A model generated the notes under the pieces. The model was not told the DNA's origin. It saw only the letters and a list, made by a program, of their open reading frames with translations, and ran no database searches. A program made the position numbers and the translations under genes. A stretch of 64,000 nucleotides of DNA from contig NZ_JAEINN010000002.1 of NCBI RefSeq assembly GCF_016342405.1, positions 332,133 through 396,132 on the forward strand, written 5' to 3'. How positions within the stretch are numbered: the stretch's first letter is position 1; each line of letters begins with the position of its first letter. The DNA is from Maridesulfovibrio ferrireducens. Its GTDB lineage: Bacteria; Desulfobacterota; Desulfovibrionia; Desulfovibrionales; Desulfovibrionaceae. Positions 8,765 to 17,549 of the stretch are shown piece after piece.

Positions 8765-8879
8765 GATGATCCATTTGTTGTTCAAGTTAAAGTAATTGAT
8801 TAAATTTTATTGTATTATATAAATACTGGCAATGAAGATATTATATTTTTGCATAATAGTGATCTGATTTAATGATAAA

Positions 8880-9209
8880 TCAACAAAATGAGTGAATCTC
8901 AAAAACTGATGGAGAGTAGAGTGTTGTTCCTGCCACAATTTTTTTTAATTGCGGATCGAACTGAGTCATATTTATAATTATTTTGTGGGCATTTTCGAGG
9001 TCTTCGGTGATATCTGCTTGATTCAGCCATATAATTTTTTGTGCTGATTGCGGAGTTCCTTTAAATGCTCCCTGTTTATGCTCGAAAAAAGTAAGAATTG
9101 ATTGTAATGACACGGCGGCGGATGTGGGCAGTCCGGTGAGTTCTCCATATATTTTGCTTCTGCATACATGTTGTTCTTCAAGAGTTTTGCCAGTCTTCAG
9201 GAGTATCAA
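8880..9209 (-). pseudogene. yqeC: C-terminal fragment of YqeC-like selenium hydroxylase accessory protein
   Basis: 109 residues that match only the C-terminal part of YqeC as I know it: the RSKIYGELTGLP, GAFKGTPQSA and WLNQAD segments. The N-terminal P-loop domain is absent. YqeC and MocA proteins act together in maturation of (selenium-dependent) molybdenum hydroxylases and are often adjacent or fused. Here the fragment overlaps the end of the MocA-like gene by 32 bases, so its start is a by-product of a junction. I read it as a truncated gene; translation as a short protein from ATG 9209 cannot be excluded. Confidence 0.6.
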
Positions 9210-9846
9210 TATCTTGTAAAATGCTTTGATTTTTTACATCGAGCAAGCAAACACCACTTTTGTTCCGTAGTATTTTTCGAGGTCCGATGTCGCCTTCCAG
9301 ATTTTTTAATTCCGCATATAAGCTGGAGTTGATGAGAACCGGATTTCCCATAATCCTTTCACACGTAGGGATTATGGCCAAAGGTTTTTGGGATTTGTGT
9401 TTTTTAATAATCAGATTGATTATGTCCTGAGCGACAAAAGGCTGATCTCCCAGTAAAAATAAAGCTGATTCATCAGCTTTGCAGTGGTTAATACCGCAAA
9501 GCACGGAACTACTTTGCCCGGATTCATATTCAGGGTTATATAATGTCTCAGCTTCTTTAAAAGCAATACGTTTTAATATTTCAGAACGGTAGGAACCCAG
9601 AATAACGATAACCTTGTCGAGATCGGATTGAAGAGCATTGTCAATAACACATTGTAGTATAAGCTTACCTCTACAATCAAGAAGTTGTTTGGCCTGTCCC
9701 ATACGGTTTGCACGGCCGGCAGCCATAGTGGTCATTCCCAATAGTCCAAACCAAACAAAAAGCCCGGTCGGCGTCATTGGATTGCCGAAAGCGGTTTCGT
9801 CCGTCAGCAACACCAGACCGAGCGCTGCAATAATTAAGATTCGCAT
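9178..9846 (-). CDS. mocA: MocA/MobA-like nucleotidyltransferase
   Basis: Predicted molybdenum-cofactor cytidylyl- or guanylyltransferase. The nucleotide-binding signature AAGRANRMGQAKQLL is clear, followed by LLGDQPF (metal-binding region), GNPVLIN and the terminal DIDTPEDW. The core from about residue 30 is of normal length. The first 37 residues are odd: they form a hydrophobic, signal-like stretch that MocA proteins lack, there is no good ribosome-binding site at 9846, and an ATG at 9735 would give a near-normal protein. Together with the broken yqeC behind it, this suggests a rearranged and perhaps dying locus. Confidence 0.72.
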   Translation of the reverse strand: MRILIIAALGLVLLTDETAFGNPMTPTGLFVWFGLLGMTTMAAGRANRMGQAKQLLDCRGKLILQCVIDNALQSDLDKVIVILGSYRSEILKRIAFKEAETLYNPEYESGQSSSVLCGINHCKADESALFLLGDQPFVAQDIINLIIKKHKSQKPLAIIPTCERIMGNPVLINSSLYAELKNLEGDIGPRKILRNKSGVCLLDVKNQSILQDIDTPEDWQNS

Positions 9847-9978
9847 GTTGGGACCAATATTGTATAAAATATTATTGATAAATATTTGCTTTTAGAAATA
9901 ATGTGACCAATCATATTTTATTAACGTCTATAGATATAGAAAGGATATTACTAAAATTAAAAGGAAGTGTCAGAATTC

Positions 9979-10527
9979 ATGAGCATTGAGAGTGAAAATT
10001 ATGCGGTAAAAAAAGTCTTGAACGGCGACGTTCAAGTTTTTGAAATTCTTGTGCTCAAATATCAATCTCCAATCTATAATCTGATGTTTAGAATCTTCCG
10101 CGAAGAAAATGAGGCAAAAGATGTTGCGCAAGAGGCTTTTCTCAAGGCTTTCAAAAAATTGAATAAATTTCACGGCGGGCGTTTTTTTTCGTGGCTGTAT
10201 TCTCTCAGCCTGAATGTTGCCCGTGACCGTTTGCGTAGTAAGAAAAAATTTGATGCTCTTTTTTATATTCCGGAAAATATAGCTGACTATCCTGATATGA
10301 CTAATGAAATTAAGGATATGGAAGATATGAGGGATGCTGAAAAAATGTATGCACTCATTGAAACGCTCCCTTTAGGATATACCGAGCCTCTTCTCTTGCG
10401 GTTCAGAGAGGATCTGTCCCTCAAAGAAATAGCGGAACTAACAGGATTAAGTCTGAGTGGAACCAAGATGCGTATTCACAGAGGACTGGCGATGGTCAGG
10501 AAAAGACTGGAGGAACTAAATGACTGA
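9979..10527 (+). CDS. ECF-type RNA polymerase sigma factor
   Basis: Sigma-70 family factor of about 182 residues with only regions 2 and 4, as in ECF sigmas. Region 2 contains NEAKDVAQEAFLKAFKKL and the W in FFSWLYSLSLNVARD; region 4 is the LSLKEIAELTGLSLSGTKMRIHRG helix-turn-helix. I favour ATG 9979 over GTG 9967, because AAAAGGAA lies too close to the GTG. It overlaps the next gene by eight bases. It likely drives the downstream export/lipoprotein genes and is controlled by the membrane protein encoded next. Confidence 0.92.
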   Translation: MSIESENYAVKKVLNGDVQVFEILVLKYQSPIYNLMFRIFREENEAKDVAQEAFLKAFKKLNKFHGGRFFSWLYSLSLNVARDRLRSKKKFDALFYIPENIADYPDMTNEIKDMEDMRDAEKMYALIETLPLGYTEPLLLRFREDLSLKEIAELTGLSLSGTKMRIHRGLAMVRKRLEELND

Positions 10528-11086
10528 TAATAACGAAAAATTGAATGCAGAAGACTTGAAACTTGCTGCTGAACTAAAAAAAATGGAAGTAAGAAAAGTC
10601 CCACACGCATTTTCTAGATCAGTTATGGATTCGGTTCATAAAGCTAATAAGCCGCTGTGGAAAGTAATTATTTGTTGGCTTAATGCCCCCTTCAACCTGC
10701 GGCTGACACCTTTAAGGATGGCTTTGGGAACAGCTTTGCTCGTGCTGGTTTTCTTTTTAGTACCTAAGACGGACACGGGGCATATGGTTGAAGATCATTC
10801 TGTTCCCGTTCGCTTTGAATTTGCGTCACATTCAGGTTCAATAAAGCATGTTTCAGTTATGGGCTCTTTTAACGGTTGGTCAACCGAATCTTCCAGCATG
10901 CGCTATGATAAAGAGAGAGGATTCTGGGTATATGAAACCAGTTTGCCACCCGGTGATCATGAGTATGTTTTTCTTGTTAACGGAGTTGAGGTTGTTCCAG
11001 ATCCACAAGCTGATTTTTCGAGAAAAGATGATTTTGGAAGTGTTAATTCAATAAAGTTTGTGCGGAGCAGCGAATATGAAATATAA
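10520..11086 (+). CDS. Membrane anti-sigma candidate with periplasmic CBM48/AMPK-like domain
   Basis: 188 residues: a cytoplasmic helical N-terminus of about 60 residues, one transmembrane helix at about 63-82, then an E-set domain of the CBM48/AMPK glycogen-binding type (VSVMGSFNGWSTES, DPQADFSRKDDFGSVNS). Its place directly after, and overlapping, an ECF sigma gene suggests an anti-sigma factor whose outer domain senses glucan or another surface sugar polymer. The N-terminus has no zinc-binding HxxxCxxC motif, so a classic ZAS domain is absent. The anti-sigma role is inferred from position and topology. Confidence 0.75.
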   Translation: MTDNNEKLNAEDLKLAAELKKMEVRKVPHAFSRSVMDSVHKANKPLWKVIICWLNAPFNLRLTPLRMALGTALLVLVFFLVPKTDTGHMVEDHSVPVRFEFASHSGSIKHVSVMGSFNGWSTESSSMRYDKERGFWVYETSLPPGDHEYVFLVNGVEVVPDPQADFSRKDDFGSVNSIKFVRSSEYEI

Positions 11087-11822
11087 CAACTTCTTATATG
11101 CCTGCTTGTTGCTAGTACTGTTTTGCTTTGCTTCTCCTCAATTTTCCCATGCGGTTGGACTTGAAGATGCAGTTGAGCGAGTTTCTGTTTGCACCGATGG
11201 AGAGAAATCCGTCAATAGGCTCCTTGCGGCTGTTCTGGACTCAAGAATCAGTGCAGAACAGGCCGAGTCTATACTTGATATTATGATTGATGTTTGTGAA
11301 CAGAGATATCCTGCGAATATGTTTTTCGAAAAACTAGATGAGGGGATGGGTAAACGAGTTCGCGGTCCTCTGATAGTGGCAGCCTTACGGCGCATGCACG
11401 ACAACTTTTTATTCATTCGTACGGTTGTTTCAGCAAATGGCGAAACAGCATTACAACCTCTTGTAATTTCCGGAACAGTCGCCGCCAACGAAGGCTTGTC
11501 CACAGAATTTATAAAATATTGTATCCAAAAATATGGACTGAGCCTTGGACCGGAAACTCTCGGCACGGCTTTTTCCATGGCCGGAGAATTGGCCCGAATC
11601 GATTTTGATCCGCAGCTGATAGAAAAGATAGTCAATGCGGGACTTGAGAGCGGCTCTCTGAACGGTAGTTGGAAAAATATTTCAAGAGTTGCCGTTGTGG
11701 TCAGATTAAAAGATGTTTCCGATTCTGATTTTTGTACTTCAGTTATTGAAGTTCTTAAGCAAGAAGGATCGCTAGCTGACCTGATGGTGAAAATGGGTTT
11801 CACAGAAAGAAATAGAAAATAA
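11076..11822 (+). CDS. Exported protein of unknown function in sigma-factor operon
   Basis: 248 residues from the ATG at 11076, which overlaps the preceding stop by 11 bases and follows GGAG; a longer TTG start is unlikely. A signal peptide (hydrophobic YACLLLVLFCFAS) ends near SHA. The mature part is mainly helical, with two conserved-looking cysteines (VCTD and VCEQRYP), and no catalytic motif that I recognise. Coupled translation with the anti-sigma candidate suggests a periplasmic partner in the same signalling or surface system. Confidence 0.72.
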   Translation: MKYNNFLYACLLLVLFCFASPQFSHAVGLEDAVERVSVCTDGEKSVNRLLAAVLDSRISAEQAESILDIMIDVCEQRYPANMFFEKLDEGMGKRVRGPLIVAALRRMHDNFLFIRTVVSANGETALQPLVISGTVAANEGLSTEFIKYCIQKYGLSLGPETLGTAFSMAGELARIDFDPQLIEKIVNAGLESGSLNGSWKNISRVAVVVRLKDVSDSDFCTSVIEVLKQEGSLADLMVKMGFTERNRK

Positions 11823-11908
11823 ACAAATTAATGTGACCTATAAGCAGATCTGAACGTATATTATTATGAGTACTCATTACATCACAAAACCATTAATGGA
11901 GACGTTAA

Positions 11909-12868
11909 ATGAAATCAGTCAAGATTGTAGCAATGGCCTTAACCTTAGCTATGCTATGTTCCTGCTCCAGCTATATGACGGGTTCATATTACATTAAAAA
12001 CAGGAAATATAACAGCTGTATAGATGAAATGAAGAAATCATTAGGGGAAGATTCTCAAGACTCTGATGCAGCTTATTTCCTAGGCAGATGTTATTTGGCT
12101 GACGGAAAAGCGCAAGAATCACTTCCTGCCTTTAAAAAGGCTGTCCAGCTTGAGCCGGACAATGCGGAATACAACTTATGGTTAGGAATTAATCACTGGG
12201 CTTTGGCAGACTTTGAAAATGAATTCAAGTCTTACAGGAAGGTCATTGAAATTGACCCTGATCATACCTCAGCAACCCTTTACCTTGGTCACAGTTATTT
12301 TGATAGGTCTAAATGGACCGAAGCTGTAGCCTATTATGACAAGGTTATCAAAAAGGATCCATACAACCCGGAAGCTCTTTTTAACAGAGCTGAAGCGAAG
12401 TGGCAGCTTGGCGAACGCAAGGAGCTGACAGAAGAATGGAAAAAATACCTGGAATATTATCCTGACGGTGTCAGGGGGATGCGGGCAGTTCTTCGACTAA
12501 ATGCATTGGGGGATTTCTCCTATCGCAATTACCTTCTGGGACAGCGAGTTTTGACATTAAAAACTCCTGAGTTCAAACAAGGCAAAGCTGATATGAGTTA
12601 TAAATCCATGGCCTCCACGTCCGTAATTGCCGCGATCATGGATAACAATAAGGATCTCAAAATTAACGTAATATCCTTTGTAAAAGGAGACAAAGAGTTG
12701 GCTAAGATGAGGAGTATTGAAATACGTCGCCAGATTCAGGCGGGGCATGCCAATATAGATTCAAATCGTATCCTTCTCAGTTGGTTTGATATTCCTGATG
12801 AAGTTCAGACCTCCGAAGGTTTAAAAACAATAGATGAAACAGTGTTGTTTATAACAGAAGTAAAATAA
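11909..12868 (+). CDS. TPR lipoprotein with OmpA-like C-terminal region
   Basis: 319 residues. The N-terminus is a lipoprotein signal ending LAMLCSC. Residues about 35-200 form four to five tetratricopeptide repeats (for example AAYFLGRCYLADGKAQESLP and AEYNLWLGINHWALADFENE). The last 90 residues resemble an OmpA-like fold (LKINVISFVKGDKELAKMRS, IDSNRILLSWF), though the peptidoglycan-binding Asp/Arg pair is not obvious. It starts 86 bases after the previous gene and has good codon use. Likely an outer-membrane assembly or anchoring protein of the ECF-controlled system. Confidence 0.78.
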   Translation: MKSVKIVAMALTLAMLCSCSSYMTGSYYIKNRKYNSCIDEMKKSLGEDSQDSDAAYFLGRCYLADGKAQESLPAFKKAVQLEPDNAEYNLWLGINHWALADFENEFKSYRKVIEIDPDHTSATLYLGHSYFDRSKWTEAVAYYDKVIKKDPYNPEALFNRAEAKWQLGERKELTEEWKKYLEYYPDGVRGMRAVLRLNALGDFSYRNYLLGQRVLTLKTPEFKQGKADMSYKSMASTSVIAAIMDNNKDLKINVISFVKGDKELAKMRSIEIRRQIQAGHANIDSNRILLSWFDIPDEVQTSEGLKTIDETVLFITEVK

Positions 12869-12891
12869 TCCTTCTCTAAGGAGAATTGAAA

Positions 12892-13689
12892 ATGAGAGTT
12901 ATAAAATATTACTTTATAGTCGCTTTCTTAAGTTCCTTGCTATTGTCAGCAACAGCAGTCCGTGCTCAGGATATAGAAATTACGGATTCTATTGAAACCG
13001 TAGAAACGGATACCATCGAATCTAGGTTCACAAGTCCCTCACAGCTCGAAAAAGCTGATGCGCTGGCAGCAGCCGCAGCAGGGACAAGCTCTGATGAATT
13101 GTCTCAGGCTGAAGAAGACTTAAGCAACGCGCAGACTGCTTATGATAGCGCAGTCGAACTCGGTGATACCGACGCCATAGCCGAAGCAGAGGAAGCTTTG
13201 ACAGCTGCAAAAGAAACAGCTGATGCCGCAGCGGCCTCGGCTGCTGGAATTACTTCGGCAGACATTGCCGATATGCGTGATGCAGGCATGGGATGGGGTG
13301 AAATAGCTCGTGAATTAGGAGTGCATCCTTCTGTTCTAGGTCTGGGTCATACTAATAGATATGGTGCTGTTGAGACTGTGAGAACTAAAAATGGCAATGC
13401 CTATGGCAAAAACAGCCTTACTTCCCGTAATCTGGAAACAGGGACAGCCAGCACTCCCGGTGCAAAGGGTAATGGAAATGATAAGAGTCTCGGACTAAGC
13501 CGTGCATCATCCTCTGCGAAAAGCGGTTCTGCCGATTCTCCGGGCAACGGTAATGGAAATGGTGCCGGTAGTGGCGGCGGAAATGGAAATAGCGCTGGTG
13601 GCAATAGCGGCGGTCGCGGAAATAGCGGCGGTGGCAACGGTGGAGGAAATGGCAATGGTGGCGGCAATGGAAACGGTGGTAATAAATAA
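12892..13689 (+). CDS. Exported Gly/Asn-rich low-complexity protein
   Basis: 265 residues from ATG 12892, preceded by TAAGGAG. After a signal peptide (cleavage near VRAQ) there is an acidic Ala/Glu-rich coiled-coil-like region. Next comes a short conserved-looking motif (MRDAGMGWGEIARELGVHPS) that resembles a helix-turn-helix fragment but sits in an exported protein. The last 80 residues are Gly/Asn/Ser repeats. Such tails suit extracellular matrix, adhesive or structural roles. It is the last gene of the sigma-factor block, 23 bases after the TPR gene. Confidence 0.75.
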   Translation: MRVIKYYFIVAFLSSLLLSATAVRAQDIEITDSIETVETDTIESRFTSPSQLEKADALAAAAAGTSSDELSQAEEDLSNAQTAYDSAVELGDTDAIAEAEEALTAAKETADAAAASAAGITSADIADMRDAGMGWGEIARELGVHPSVLGLGHTNRYGAVETVRTKNGNAYGKNSLTSRNLETGTASTPGAKGNGNDKSLGLSRASSSAKSGSADSPGNGNGNGAGSGGGNGNSAGGNSGGRGNSGGGNGGGNGNGGGNGNGGNK

Positions 13690-13733
13690 CCAAGATCCAG
13701 TCTAATACGCTTAAATCATATTCATAAAACAAA

Positions 13734-13759
13734 GCCTCGTTTCTAATTGGAAACGAGGC
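13734..13759. terminator. Hairpin closing the sigma-factor block
   Basis: 10-bp stem GCCTCGTTTC with complement and a short loop. It is nearly identical to the hairpin at 14953-14986, on the other side of the hydrolase gene. Confidence 0.7.
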
Positions 13760-14820
13760 CTTGTAGAGCGGTTGCGATATACATAATCAACCGCAGGCGT
13801 TTTTTATATTGGAGCCTGTTTTGTACGTTAATTATAGTGATGCTGATCGGTTGCGTGTCGCGAGGCGAAAAAACTATGAATAAAGAACAAGCATACATAG
13901 ACAAAATTTTAACTGAACCTGCTTATGATAGCGAAGGTTTTGTTGATTACACTTATAAAGGTCATGCCTATAAATTATGGTACGGTAGAATTGGCTCCGG
14001 CAGCGCACCACCTGCATTGGTTTTGCACGGCGGCCCTGGCGGTAATCATCACAATCTCGTAGCGTTTCAAGAATTAAGTGATGAACGCCCTGTAATTTTC
14101 TATGATCAACTGGGATGCGGAAAATCAGAGCGTCCGGATAATCCGTCTTTGTGGACTGCTGAACGATATTTTGATGAGGTGAAAGCTGTTCGGAATGGTC
14201 TGGGCTTGAAGAAGTATCACTTGATTGGTCACTCATGGGGAACCGCTCAAGCTGTTGGATTTGCCGCCAAACATCCCACTGGTATATTGTCTATTTCTCT
14301 CCATAGCCCAATATTGAGCTTTCCTTATTATATCACTGATGTTGCCCCGGCACTTAAGCAGGGTTTGAGCTGTCTAAATGGAAAAGGCGGACAGGTGATA
14401 GATGATTATGAGTTGAGGGGAGTAGGAACAAAGAGCGACTACGACGAAGCTTGTATGGAGTTCACTAAGAAACATGTTACGCATACATGGCCATTACCAG
14501 AGGCAATGAAGAAATTGGCTGCCGCACGAAATTCTGCAATTCACGATACGATGGTTGCCGGTGGTTCGGAATTGAATGTACTGGGAAATATAAAAACGAT
14601 TGACGTAACCGCGCAACTGTCCAAGTTGAATGTTCCTATTCTTATGACTTGTGGAAGCGACGATTTGTGTACGCCAGCCTACACTAAATGGCAGTCTGAA
14701 TTTGCCAATAATCCCCAATATTACATCATACAGGGAAGCGCCCACATGACCCCGGTGGATAAGCCATTGGAACTCATCGAGCGGGAACGGGTGTTTTTAA
14801 GAGAAGTGGAAAAATTGTAG
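13747..14820 (+). CDS. Alpha/beta hydrolase, proline iminopeptidase-like (S33)
   Basis: Serine hydrolase with the S33 hallmarks LHGGPGG (oxyanion loop), YDQLGCGKS, the nucleophile elbow GHSWG and a late SAHMTP His; the acid is probably the Asp in GSDDLC. The start is uncertain. ATG 13876 gives a 314-residue cytosolic enzyme. The longer frame from TTG 13747 adds an RRR-hydrophobic-LIGC stretch that looks like a lipoprotein signal, but its start codon falls inside the preceding hairpin. I give the long form because that lipobox is unlikely by chance. It probably removes N-terminal Pro or other residues from peptides. Confidence 0.82.
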   Translation: METRPCRAVAIYIINRRRFLYWSLFCTLIIVMLIGCVSRGEKTMNKEQAYIDKILTEPAYDSEGFVDYTYKGHAYKLWYGRIGSGSAPPALVLHGGPGGNHHNLVAFQELSDERPVIFYDQLGCGKSERPDNPSLWTAERYFDEVKAVRNGLGLKKYHLIGHSWGTAQAVGFAAKHPTGILSISLHSPILSFPYYITDVAPALKQGLSCLNGKGGQVIDDYELRGVGTKSDYDEACMEFTKKHVTHTWPLPEAMKKLAAARNSAIHDTMVAGGSELNVLGNIKTIDVTAQLSKLNVPILMTCGSDDLCTPAYTKWQSEFANNPQYYIIQGSAHMTPVDKPLELIERERVFLREVEKL

Positions 14821-14952
14821 AACAAAGGTATGCACGTAAAGTTAGCCATTGATCCTAATGCTTTGTTTTTAAAGGGTAATTCAGAGACGTAAAAAGCCCT
14901 TTGAATTTAAGAAGTAATATGAGTTGTGAGTTTAGATTTATCAGGCCAAAAA

Positions 14953-14986
14953 AAAAGCCTCGTTCCCAATTGGAAACGAGGCTTTT
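14953..14986 (-). terminator. Intrinsic terminator of the ankyrin gene
   Basis: Stem AAAAGCCTCGTT with complement; read on the minus strand it is followed by nine Ts. It stops transcription from the ankyrin gene and may also act on the hydrolase transcript. Confidence 0.85.
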
Positions 14987-15039
14987 GAAATGAAATGTAG
15001 CGTGAGGTCTCCCTCATCTCTAGCGCGCAGCAGAGCTTC

Positions 15040-16953
15040 CTATTTAACCTTGTTCAACCGTATTTTGTTGTCGATGATCAACATGCCTTTTACAAGTTTC
15101 CACTTCATGGATGTTGGCGGAGCCCCCTCAGGATTCCAGATCATAGTGTCGCCATTGAACGTATACGTTCCTTTCTGGGCGACTATTGTCGCTTTCATTG
15201 AGCCTTTGGGAAATTGCTTAAGAATTTCCGGCGTTAACTTCGAATTAAAATTGAAGTTTCCGTTCTTGTTCAACACTACGGTGTAGATGGCCTGCGGAAG
15301 TCCGTCCTGAAAGCCTTTCCATGTACCGATGAGCGCGTCCACGATTACACTTTCCCGGACGATGGGTGTTTCCGGTTTGATTCCCTGTGACTTGAGGAGC
15401 TTCGCGCTGTCCTTGTTGCCCGCACGATTGGCGTAGCTCATGACTGTTTCGCCAGCGCCATTCTTCATTTGGGCATCCGCGCCCTTGTTCAAGAGTAGTT
15501 TGACAAGTTTTTTATTGCCCGCGCCAGCTGCAAGCATCAACGCTGTCTCGTCCTTATTGTTCACAATGTCGAGCTTTGCGCCTTTGCTGATCAACAAAGC
15601 TGCCCGCTCATACCCTTGCGAGGTGTTGGATTGCTGAGCTGCGCTCATAAGCGCGGTGTTTCCGTTTCCGGCCTGAAAATCAACGTCGCCTTTGCCGGAT
15701 AAGAGGGCCTTGATGATCGCAAGGTTGGCTTTGTGCTTGAAAGGATCAGGATTCGAAGCGGCTTTTATCAGCGGAGTAACAAGAATGTTGACGGTCGACT
15801 TCGTATTAGTATTCGCGCCAGCATTGACGAGCACACTCACCATGTCCGCATCTGAATGAATCACGGCGACGATGAGCGGCGTGGACCCGGTTTTATCTAC
15901 AAGGTCAAGTTTCGCGCTGTGCTCGATCAGGCATTTTGCAATGTCGATATGACTCGCGCTTGCGGCTACATGCAACGGCGTTCTACCCGTGTCCAGACTC
16001 TTTAAATTGATGGAAGCGCCATTTTTCAGCAGGAGATTAGCGCAATCCACAAAGCCAAAACGTGCTGTAAGATGCAGTGCGGCACATCCTCCATTGTTAT
16101 TTACAATCTTCTGCAAGTCTAACTTCGGATTTAAGGTCAGAAAATTTTGTATGAAATTGAACACGGTTTTTGCATTATCGTCACCAAGCAGTAAAATGGC
16201 ATCCATGAGCGGGGTAATTCCACTATGATTGACATGATTGATGTCCGCACCGTTGGCAAAGAGGTAATCAAGCACTTCACGATTTTTGTGAAGAAACGTA
16301 GTTACAAGTACGGACGAACCTTGATTGTCCGCAATGTTAATCTTCGCACCATGTTCGTGCAGAAGCTTTAACGTCTCAAGGTCCTCGCATTCGGAAATAA
16401 ACCAAAGTGCCGTTTGGCCGTTTTTGGTCCGCGCGTGGATATTAAGCCCCGCCCCTTGGGTGACAAGCACCCTGATTACGTCGGCATGGTCCCGTTGCGC
16501 GGCTTTTATGAGTGCGGTATTACCCCGCGATTCAGGGGTGCTGTCCGTCCGGTCCTTCTCGTTTGGTTTGGCACCTTTGTGCAACAAGATACTGACCATC
16601 TCCGCCTGTCCCATGTGCGATGCAAGGATGAGCGGCGTGCGCTCCCATTCGCCCCAAGCGTCATAACTCACACTGCGCTGGTTTACGTTCACTCTGGGAG
16701 ACTGCAAGATCAGCTTTGTAATATCTGTATTCTCGTTTCGTAAAGCCCAGCACAACATGGAATCGCGGTCATAGATGGCGTTCACATCTGCCCCGAGCTG
16801 AATGGCAGCTTTAGCCTTGGCGAAATCGTTTTGGTTGATGGCTCTATACAGAGGTGGCCGAGTATCTTTATTCCCTTTTGCGAAAAGCGGAGTTGCCGCA
16901 CACAAGATAAACAACATTATCACCGATATCTGAAACACATTCACATTTCTCAC
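15040..16953 (-). CDS. Exported ankyrin-repeat protein
   Basis: 637 residues. A signal peptide (ISVIMLFILCAATPLFA) is followed by about 13-14 ankyrin repeats from residue 30 to 520, with many good consensus units (GNTALIKAAQRDHADVIRVL, GRTPLHVAASASHIDIAKCL). The C-terminal 100 residues form a separate beta-rich domain (ALIGTWKGFQDG, GTYTFNGDTMIW), like a lipocalin-type or DUF-like end found on some secreted proteins. Ankyrin stacks bind proteins, so a periplasmic scaffold is likely. GC content is higher than in its neighbours, a possible sign of transfer. Confidence 0.85.
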   Translation of the reverse strand: MRNVNVFQISVIMLFILCAATPLFAKGNKDTRPPLYRAINQNDFAKAKAAIQLGADVNAIYDRDSMLCWALRNENTDITKLILQSPRVNVNQRSVSYDAWGEWERTPLILASHMGQAEMVSILLHKGAKPNEKDRTDSTPESRGNTALIKAAQRDHADVIRVLVTQGAGLNIHARTKNGQTALWFISECEDLETLKLLHEHGAKINIADNQGSSVLVTTFLHKNREVLDYLFANGADINHVNHSGITPLMDAILLLGDDNAKTVFNFIQNFLTLNPKLDLQKIVNNNGGCAALHLTARFGFVDCANLLLKNGASINLKSLDTGRTPLHVAASASHIDIAKCLIEHSAKLDLVDKTGSTPLIVAVIHSDADMVSVLVNAGANTNTKSTVNILVTPLIKAASNPDPFKHKANLAIIKALLSGKGDVDFQAGNGNTALMSAAQQSNTSQGYERAALLISKGAKLDIVNNKDETALMLAAGAGNKKLVKLLLNKGADAQMKNGAGETVMSYANRAGNKDSAKLLKSQGIKPETPIVRESVIVDALIGTWKGFQDGLPQAIYTVVLNKNGNFNFNSKLTPEILKQFPKGSMKATIVAQKGTYTFNGDTMIWNPEGAPPTSMKWKLVKGMLIIDNKIRLNKVK

Positions 16954-16956
16954 AGG

Positions 16957-17140
16957 TCACTCCGTAATATTCAGATTGGTGTTTAATAGCTTTAGTTCGT
17001 CTGCCGTTTTTATAGCCTTCATATAATTGTATATAGTCTCTCTACCTCCATAAGACAACATACCCCTGCATTTCATTTCCCCGAACATTAAATCTTGCAC
17101 TTTCTCAACATGTGTACGAAACCTTCTTGGGGCAGTGTGT
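16957..17140 (-). pseudogene. Unidentified C-terminal coding remnant
   Basis: About 60 codons on the minus strand ending at 16957 with coding character (EKVQDLMFGEMKCRGMLSYG) but no start codon after the upstream stop. It lies just ahead of the ankyrin gene, in the 596-base gap before ppiC. I cannot name the family. Confidence 0.35.
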
Positions 17141-17212
17141 CACATTACGATTTATATTATAGACACTGTTGTTATCTTGTTATAAATAAAGACAAAACCA
17201 ATAAGAATACTG

Positions 17213-17450
17213 ATGTTTTAGCAGACATTTAAAAATATAGACGATGTACTTTGGAAAGAAGCCGGATGCTCCTCAGAGCTTGATTATACCGAACAGACTT
17301 CGTGGATGTTGTTTCTTAAATATCTTGATGATCTTGAAGTTGACCGTGCGGGCAAAGCAGAGCTGCGCGGCCTGCGGAGGTTGGAGACAGGAACGCCATT
17401 AAAGCTAACCTGCTTCTGCAGATGCTGCTGGGACCGGGATGTCCTGTGAA
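17213..17450 (+). pseudogene. hsdM: 5' remnant of a type I restriction-modification methylase gene (HsdM)
   Basis: The frame from 17213 reads like the N-terminus of HsdM: TFKNIDDVLWKEAGCSSELD, then TEQTSWMLFLKYLDDLEVDR. Codon 3 is a stop (TAG), the homology ends after about 55 codons, and the rest is frameshifted or unrelated; the catalytic NPPY part is absent. So the gene is dead. The RhuM-family pieces nearby support a former type I R-M island, since RhuM genes often lie within such loci. Confidence 0.7.
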
Positions 17451-17497
17451 TGGATAGAGGATATTTTTGCTGAAGAGAGTGTGTAACTCAAAAAAGA

Positions 17498-17526
17498 ATA
17501 AAGCCCCGACTAAGTCAGGGCTTTAT
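17498..17526 (-). terminator. Intrinsic terminator of ppiC
   Basis: Stem ATAAAGCCC with complement, followed on the minus strand by TTATTCTTTTTT. It is 24 bases past the ppiC stop. Confidence 0.85.
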
Positions 17527-17549
17527 TTGTTATAACGGTGAAGAGTTGT

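Noticed and set aside
11138..11803. 221-codon minus-strand frame
   Set aside because: Opposes the exported protein gene in the sigma block, which has signal peptide and coupling; composition is that of an antisense frame.
13401..13732. Long Pro-rich and His/Arg-rich minus-strand frames
   Set aside because: They are antisense images of the Gly/Asn repeat of the exported protein at 12892-13689; they have no ribosome-binding site.
16957..17140. Assignment of the remnant to a transposase family
   Set aside because: The end looks mobile-element-like, but I cannot match it to any transposase motif, so I left it unnamed.
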